Source of the DNA: an uncultured Ruminococcus sp.
GTDB lineage: Bacteria > Bacillota > Clostridia > Oscillospirales > Acutalibacteraceae
DNA length: 30,064 nt
Assembly: GCA_902767175.1 (NCBI GenBank)
Contig: CACXGH010000183.1
Coordinates: 1-30,064 of the forward strand
Direction of reading: 5' to 3'
Below are positions 25,776 to 30,064 of this stretch, in pieces. The first letter of the stretch is position 1. Each line of letters starts with the position of its first letter. The notes below the pieces were generated by a model that had not been told where the DNA came from, ran no database searches, and worked only from the letters and a program-made list of their open reading frames with translations. The position numbers and the translations under genes are program-made.

Positions 25776-27503
25776 TTATTCGTGATCCTGCAGTGCATCA
25801 AAACCGGTTTCGCCTGTTCTGATCCTTACAACATCTTCTACGTCATAGATAAATATTTTACCGTCGCCGATATGACCTGTATACAGAGCCTTCACGGCTG
25901 TATCGACAACTGTTTTGACAGGAATTTTGCTTACCACAATGTCAATGCGGATCTTCGGAAGAAGATTCATTTCTACTTCGACACCGCGGTAGTATTCCGT
26001 CTTGCCCTTCTGTACACCGCAGCCGAGCACCTGAGTTACTGTCATGCCTGTTATACCTATCTCTGTAAGTGCTGTATTAAGCTCCGTGAACTTGCTTTGC
26101 TTTGTAACAATGCTGATATTCGTAAGCTTGGGTGCGTCGCTTTTTTCAGTCTTTTTGCCGATCGGAGTCATGAGATTGACTTCAACAGCCTTTTCAGGCG
26201 GTACAAGAGCAGTTTCTGTTGTTTTGCCTGTAAGTACCTGAGGTACGAGCATAAAGTCAGCGTAAGAGCTTGACAGTCCGTGCTCTGTAAGGTCAAGTCC
26301 CTTTACTTCTTCTTCCTTTGAAGCACGAAGTCCGATAGTCTTTTTAATAACAAAGAATATGATCGTCATAAGAACAGCGGTATAAACTCCTATGGAGAGG
26401 ATACCGAGACATTGTTTGCCGAGCTGTGTGAAACCGCCGCCGTAAAGCAGACCCAAAGTATCCTTGTCCTTTGAGAAAAGACCAACCGCTATTGTTCCCC
26501 ATATACCGTTGCACATATGAACTGCAACCGCACCTACAGGATCGTCTATCCTGAGCTTGCTGTCTATAACCTCAACGGCGATAACAACGATAATACCAGC
26601 AATTATACCGATAATGAGCGAACCGAGAATATCTACCGTATGACAGCCGGCTGTGATAGCAACAAGACCTGCAAGAGAGCCGTTAAGTGACATTGAAACA
26701 TCGGGCTTGCCGTTCTTTATCCATGTATATATCATTGTTGCACAGGTTGCAGCGGCAGGAGCTACTGTAGTTGTAGCAAAGATCTGAGCGAGCTGGTCTA
26801 CATTCTTAGCTGCAGCGCCGTTAAAGCCGTACCAGCCAAACCAGAGAATAAATACGCCGAGTGCGCCGAGTGTCAGGCTGTGACCGGGAATAGCACGGGG
26901 CTTGCCTTCCTTTGAGTACTTACCGATACGGGGGCCTACCATTGCTGCACCGATAAGAGCAGAAATACCGCCTACTGTGTGAATGCAGGCAGAACCTGCA
27001 AAATCAACGAAACCGAGCTGTGCGAGCCAGCCGCTGCTGTTCCATACCCAGCCGGCTTCTATAGGATAAACTACAAGGCTGATAAGTCCGCTGTATATAC
27101 AATAGGAAATAAACTTGGTGCGTTCTGCCATAGCGCCGGAAACGATCGTGGCGGCAGTAGCACAGAATACAAGATTAAAAACAAACGATGACCACGGGAA
27201 GTTATTAAAATCCGTGAATATATTCAGGTTCGGTACGCCTATGATGCCGAAAAGATAATCTTCCGACATCATAAGACCAAAGCCGAGGAAAATGAACATT
27301 ACGGTACCTATACAAAAGTCCATAAGGTTTTTCATTATAATGTTGCCTGCATTCTTTGCTCTTGTAAAGCCTGTCTCTACCATCGCAAAGCCGCACTGCA
27401 TAAAGAATACGAGTGCTGCGCCGATAAGAAACCATATACTTATGGTGAACGCATTGGCTTCTTCAACCGCTTTCGTTACAGCAGCAGTCATTGTCTCATT
27501 CAT
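25776..27503 (-). CDS. amt: ammonium transporter fused to a P-II (GlnK) domain
   Basis: Residues 1-400 are an Amt/AmtB ammonium channel with about 11 membrane helices. Conduction residues are present: D167 and H175 (VDFAGSACIH) and the second pore His H329 (DDPVGAVAVH). After the family's GLDLTEHGLSS tail and a ~40-residue linker, residues 457-575 are a complete P-II signal protein: T-loop TEYYRGVEVEM with Y505 at the uridylylation position, and the C-terminal GDGKIFIYDVEDVVRIRTGE signature. In most bacteria GlnK is a separate protein that plugs AmtB; here both are one chain, so the stoichiometry is fixed. It follows glnN by about 50 nt and precedes a terminator. The ATG at 27503 is used; a GTG at 27512 is equally possible, as neither has ideal ribosome-site spacing. 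Confidence 0.93.
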   Translation of the reverse strand: MNETMTAAVTKAVEEANAFTISIWFLIGAALVFFMQCGFAMVETGFTRAKNAGNIIMKNLMDFCIGTVMFIFLGFGLMMSEDYLFGIIGVPNLNIFTDFNNFPWSSFVFNLVFCATAATIVSGAMAERTKFISYCIYSGLISLVVYPIEAGWVWNSSGWLAQLGFVDFAGSACIHTVGGISALIGAAMVGPRIGKYSKEGKPRAIPGHSLTLGALGVFILWFGWYGFNGAAAKNVDQLAQIFATTTVAPAAATCATMIYTWIKNGKPDVSMSLNGSLAGLVAITAGCHTVDILGSLIIGIIAGIIVVIAVEVIDSKLRIDDPVGAVAVHMCNGIWGTIAVGLFSKDKDTLGLLYGGGFTQLGKQCLGILSIGVYTAVLMTIIFFVIKKTIGLRASKEEEVKGLDLTEHGLSSSYADFMLVPQVLTGKTTETALVPPEKAVEVNLMTPIGKKTEKSDAPKLTNISIVTKQSKFTELNTALTEIGITGMTVTQVLGCGVQKGKTEYYRGVEVEMNLLPKIRIDIVVSKIPVKTVVDTAVKALYTGHIGDGKIFIYDVEDVVRIRTGETGFDALQDHE

Positions 27504-27554
27504 ATATCTCACTCTTTTCCTGTTTCAATTTTTCTCTTTTTCCTTTATATACTG

Positions 27555-29648
27555 TCAAACACCGAAAAGAATATCACCGTATGACGGATAGGGCCAATAT
27601 TCGGCAGATGTTCTGCTTTCCATTGCATCACCTATAGCTCTGAGTGCTTCCATCTTTGCAAACACCGTCTCACGGTAGTACCTTGCTTCTTCTAAGGCGT
27701 CATTCTTATAATTTCTGGCATTATTAACAGCTTCCTTCAATTCTGCCGTCTGCTTTACAAAGCACTCAAGCTTTGATGAAAGCTCTTCAATAAGCTTTGT
27801 TTCTGCATATACCGAGTAGCTTGCAGAGAGCTGCTTCTTGGCAATAGCTGCATCGGAGAGCTTATTTACATATTTTATAACGGCCGGAGTGATGTTCTTC
27901 TCTGCCATATCCAACATTGTAAGAGCCTCAATGCGGAGCTGCTTGCTGTAATGCTCAAGCTCGATCTCATATCTTGCATGGATCTCTTCCTTTGTAACAA
28001 TGCCGTTTCTCTCGAACAGGCTGACATTCTTATTATCAATATAATGTGCCATAGCCTCAGGCAGAGAACGGTAATTGCACAGACCTCTCCTCTCGGCTTC
28101 CTCAAGCCATTCGTCAGAGTAGTTGTCGCCGTTGAAAATGATGTTCTTATGCTCTGTAAATGTTTTCTTTACGAGAGCCTTCACAGCAGATTCAAGGTCA
28201 TCTGCACCCTTAAGCTCATTATAGAACTGAGCAAGCTCGTCAGCTACCATTGTATTGAGCATATAGTTGGGACAAGCGATATTCAGTGATGAGCCGAGTG
28301 CACGGAACTCAAACTTATTGCCTGTGAATGCAAACGGTGAAGTACGGTTCCTGTCGGAATTGTCTTTCTTGAAGTCTGCAAGGACGTCAACGCCTGTCTT
28401 CATGTTGACCTTGCCGTTTGAGCTGTATTCTGTGCCGTTGATAACCGAATCAACCAATGCGCCGAGATCATCACCGAGGTACATAGAGATGATTGCAGGA
28501 GGTGCCTCATTAGCTCCGAGTCTGTGGTCGTTGCCTGCAGAAGCTACTGTAAGTCTGAGAAGATCCTGATATTCATGCACAGCTTTTACTACAGCCGCAA
28601 GGAAGAGCTGGAACTGCAGATTATTTTCCGGATTCTTGCCGGGATCAAGAAGGTTCTCGCCTGTATTGGTAGATATAGACCAATTGTTATGCTTTCCTGA
28701 GCCGTTGACACCCGCAAAGGGCTTTTCATGGAGCAGACAAACAAGTCCATGCTTTTCGGCTGTTTTTCTCATTACTTCCATTGTAAGCTCGTTATGGTCC
28801 GTAGCAATATTAGATGTTTCAAAGATAGGTGCAAGCTCATGCTGTGAAGGAGCAACTTCGTTATGCTTTGTCTTTGCCATTACACCGAGCTTCCACAGTT
28901 CTTCGTCAAGGTCATTCATGAATGCCGCAACCCTTGTCTTGATAGAGCCGAAATAATGATCTTCAAGCTCCTGACCCTTCGGTGCAGGTGCGCCGAAAAG
29001 CGTACGTCCCGTGAAGATAAGGTCAGGGCGCTTGTCATATACCTTCTTATCTATAAGGAAATATTCCTGCTCCGGACCTACTGTAGTCGTAACTCTTGTT
29101 ACTTCATTCTTGCCAAGGAGATGAAGCAGCTCTACTGCCACACTGCTGAGCTTTTCCATTGAACGTAGAAGCGGCGTTTTCTTGTCAAGAACTTCGCCTG
29201 TATATGAACAGAAGGCTGTAGGGATATAGAGTGTCTTATCTCTGATAAAGGCAGGAGATGTAGGATCCCATGTTGTATAACCTCTTGCCTCAAAGGTAGC
29301 TCTTATTCCTCCGGAAGGAAAGCTCGATGCATCAGGCTCACCCTTTATAAGCTCCTTGCCGGAAAACTCCATGATCACCTGACCGTCATCGGCGGGATAA
29401 ATGAAGCTGTCGTGCTTTTCAGCGGTAACTCCTGTCATGGGCTGGAACCAGTGTGTATAATGTGTACAGCCCATTTCTACTGCCCATTCCTTCATTGCGT
29501 TTGCAACTGCGTTTGCAATGCTGATATCAAGCGGCTCACCGTTCTTAATGGTTTTCTTCAATGCCTTGTAAGTCGTAATAGGAAGCCTTTCCTGCATTTT
29601 TCTGTCATTGAATACCATACTTCCAAAAAGCTCTGTTACATTTTCCAT
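27555..29648 (-). CDS. glnN: glutamine synthetase type III
   Basis: GlnN makes glutamine from glutamate, ammonia and ATP. At 697 residues it is the long GSIII type found in Bacteroidetes, cyanobacteria and many gut Clostridia, not GlnA (~450 aa). The N-terminal GSIII-specific region (MVFNDRKMQERLP) leads into the catalytic barrel: GPEQEYF (191-197), KHNEVAPSQHELAP (261-274) and NGSGKHNNWS (315-324), which carry metal, glutamate and ATP ligands. A long helical C-terminal region follows. The ATG at 29648 has AGGAGAG 8-9 nt upstream; 15 earlier codons lie in the leader. It is first in an operon with the Amt-GlnK fusion, fitting nitrogen-limited expression. Confidence 0.97.
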   Translation of the reverse strand: MENVTELFGSMVFNDRKMQERLPITTYKALKKTIKNGEPLDISIANAVANAMKEWAVEMGCTHYTHWFQPMTGVTAEKHDSFIYPADDGQVIMEFSGKELIKGEPDASSFPSGGIRATFEARGYTTWDPTSPAFIRDKTLYIPTAFCSYTGEVLDKKTPLLRSMEKLSSVAVELLHLLGKNEVTRVTTTVGPEQEYFLIDKKVYDKRPDLIFTGRTLFGAPAPKGQELEDHYFGSIKTRVAAFMNDLDEELWKLGVMAKTKHNEVAPSQHELAPIFETSNIATDHNELTMEVMRKTAEKHGLVCLLHEKPFAGVNGSGKHNNWSISTNTGENLLDPGKNPENNLQFQLFLAAVVKAVHEYQDLLRLTVASAGNDHRLGANEAPPAIISMYLGDDLGALVDSVINGTEYSSNGKVNMKTGVDVLADFKKDNSDRNRTSPFAFTGNKFEFRALGSSLNIACPNYMLNTMVADELAQFYNELKGADDLESAVKALVKKTFTEHKNIIFNGDNYSDEWLEEAERRGLCNYRSLPEAMAHYIDNKNVSLFERNGIVTKEEIHARYEIELEHYSKQLRIEALTMLDMAEKNITPAVIKYVNKLSDAAIAKKQLSASYSVYAETKLIEELSSKLECFVKQTAELKEAVNNARNYKNDALEEARYYRETVFAKMEALRAIGDAMESRTSAEYWPYPSYGDILFGV

Positions 29649-29691
29649 AGTGATCTCTCCTGTCTTTCCTTTATTATCATTGTTACAAAAC

Positions 29692-29731
29692 ACAAAGGCG
29701 CTGCAAGCCCCATTGCTTACAACGCCTTTGT
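29692..29731 (-). terminator. hairpin at the start of the glnN transcript, possible attenuator
   Basis: ACAAAGGCG pairs with CGCCTTTGT, with an inner AAGC/GCTT extension. On the minus strand it is followed by GTTTTGT. It begins only about 10 nt from the predicted transcript start and lies before the ribosome site, so it could end transcription early unless relieved, or protect the 5' end. Confidence 0.6.
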
Positions 29732-29746
29732 TGTTTCGTTGTTTGA

Positions 29747-29775
29747 AGTATACATCATAAAAATGAATTTGTCAA
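29747..29775 (-). promoter_or_regulatory. sigma-A promoter of glnN
   Basis: Minus strand: perfect TTGACA (29770-29775), a 17-bp spacer and TATACT (29747-29752). Confidence 0.88.
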
Positions 29776-29887
29776 TACAATTTTGCAATTTTATTATTTT
29801 ATCTTGCAAATTATTTAAAAATATCCTGCAAATCAGGGCTGGTTTTTCTTATATTGAATAATTAAATGCAATTTATGCAACTTTGTG

Positions 29888-29916
29888 TTGACAAGCCTGC
29901 ATTATGGCTATATAAT
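29888..29916 (+). promoter_or_regulatory. consensus sigma-A promoter at right edge
   Basis: Perfect TTGACA (29888-29893), a 17-bp spacer and perfect TATAAT (29911-29916), reading off the right edge. It is divergent from the glnN promoter, with an AT-rich stretch (29776-29887) between them that holds no gene. Confidence 0.88.
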
Positions 29917-29922
29917 AGCGAT

Positions 29923-30064
29923 GTAATATTTTTTTATATAACAGGACTGTCCGTGACCTTGGAAGATCATTTGTTTTACAAATATAACAAGCGTCGATGT
30001 CCCCCGAGTCTCGCCTGCCGGCTCGGTCGGTGCTTCTGCCTTCGGCAGAGGTGTCCACCGGACA
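29923..30064 (+). ncRNA. structured leader or non-coding RNA, cut by the window edge
   Basis: From the predicted start the first ~75 nt are AT-rich, with an ATTTGT/ACAAAT hairpin (29969-29983). Then the sequence turns GC-rich and folds as a three-way junction: TGTCC (29998-30002) with GGACA (30060-30064), enclosing CCGAG/CTCGG (30004-30026) and GGTG/CACC (30029-30059), which carries an inner CTTCTGCC/GGCAGAGG stem with a TTC loop. I compared it in mind with tmRNA, SRP, RNase P, 6S, T-box and common riboswitches and could not match it. It may be a full small RNA or the leader of a gene to the right. Confidence 0.5.

Noticed and set aside
25466..25801. Minus-strand 111-aa ORF after amt
   Set aside because: It starts inside the amt 3' end, reads through the terminator and palindromes, and has no ribosome site.
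29873..30058. Minus-strand 61-aa ORF at the right edge
   Set aside because: It runs antisense to a consensus promoter and a folded GC-rich RNA, with no coding signature.

Overview
The window looks like a chromosomal segment of a low-to-moderate-GC, Gram-positive anaerobe of the Clostridia, most likely a gut Ruminococcus/Oscillospiraceae relative. The support is the gene set: AddAB instead of RecBCD, a CwlD-type amidase of endospore formers, a type III glutamine synthetase, a class-M (SirTM-like) sirtuin, and a giant wall-anchored adhesin with BspA and Cna-B/SpaA-like modules. Clear sigma-A promoters (TTGACA-N17-TATAAT type) and intrinsic terminators fit this. The genus is inference; no rRNA is present. 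Almost all genes are on the minus strand. The exceptions are a small Cys-rich ORF near the left edge and the MerR/GNAT pair near the middle.

Layout. 1-511: palindromic sequence, one full copy of a dispersed ~175-bp inverted-terminus repeat, and a small Cys-rich ORF. 512-3623 (minus): a coiled-coil protein with its own promoter, then cwlD and radA spaced for translational coupling. 3830-11490 (minus): addB and addA overlapping by 8 nt, then a MntP-type Mn efflux gene behind a structured leader. 11765-12898: prfB, without the programmed frameshift. 13061-14404: an orphan SirTM-like gene with a promoter flanked by two near-identical operators, lying between a fragment and a full copy of the dispersed repeat. 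14457-15802 (plus): a TipA-like MerR regulator with a 19-bp-spacer promoter, coupled to a GNAT acetyltransferase, ended by a bidirectional terminator. 15835-24132 (minus): a single gene for a 2765-residue surface protein with about 20 tandem BspA units and an LPDAG sorting signal. 24415-25341: a DUF1848 Cys-cluster protein. 25776-29648 (minus): a nitrogen-assimilation operon, glnN then an ammonium transporter fused to a P-II (GlnK) domain, from a strong promoter with a hairpin at the start of the transcript. 29888-30064 (plus): a consensus promoter reading into a GC-rich folded RNA cut off by the window edge.

How they work together. RadA and AddAB belong to recombination and double-strand-break repair. 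GlnN and Amt-GlnK form a compact ammonium uptake, sensing and assimilation unit. MerR-TipAS plus GNAT looks like a small inducible response or detoxification operon. The giant adhesin is an accessory surface factor whose sortase is not in the window. The features most worth following up are the dispersed repeat and its position around the SirTM gene, the twin operators of that gene, the orphan zinc-site-poor SirTM itself, the Amt-GlnK fusion, and three structured RNA leaders (mntP, glnN, right edge).
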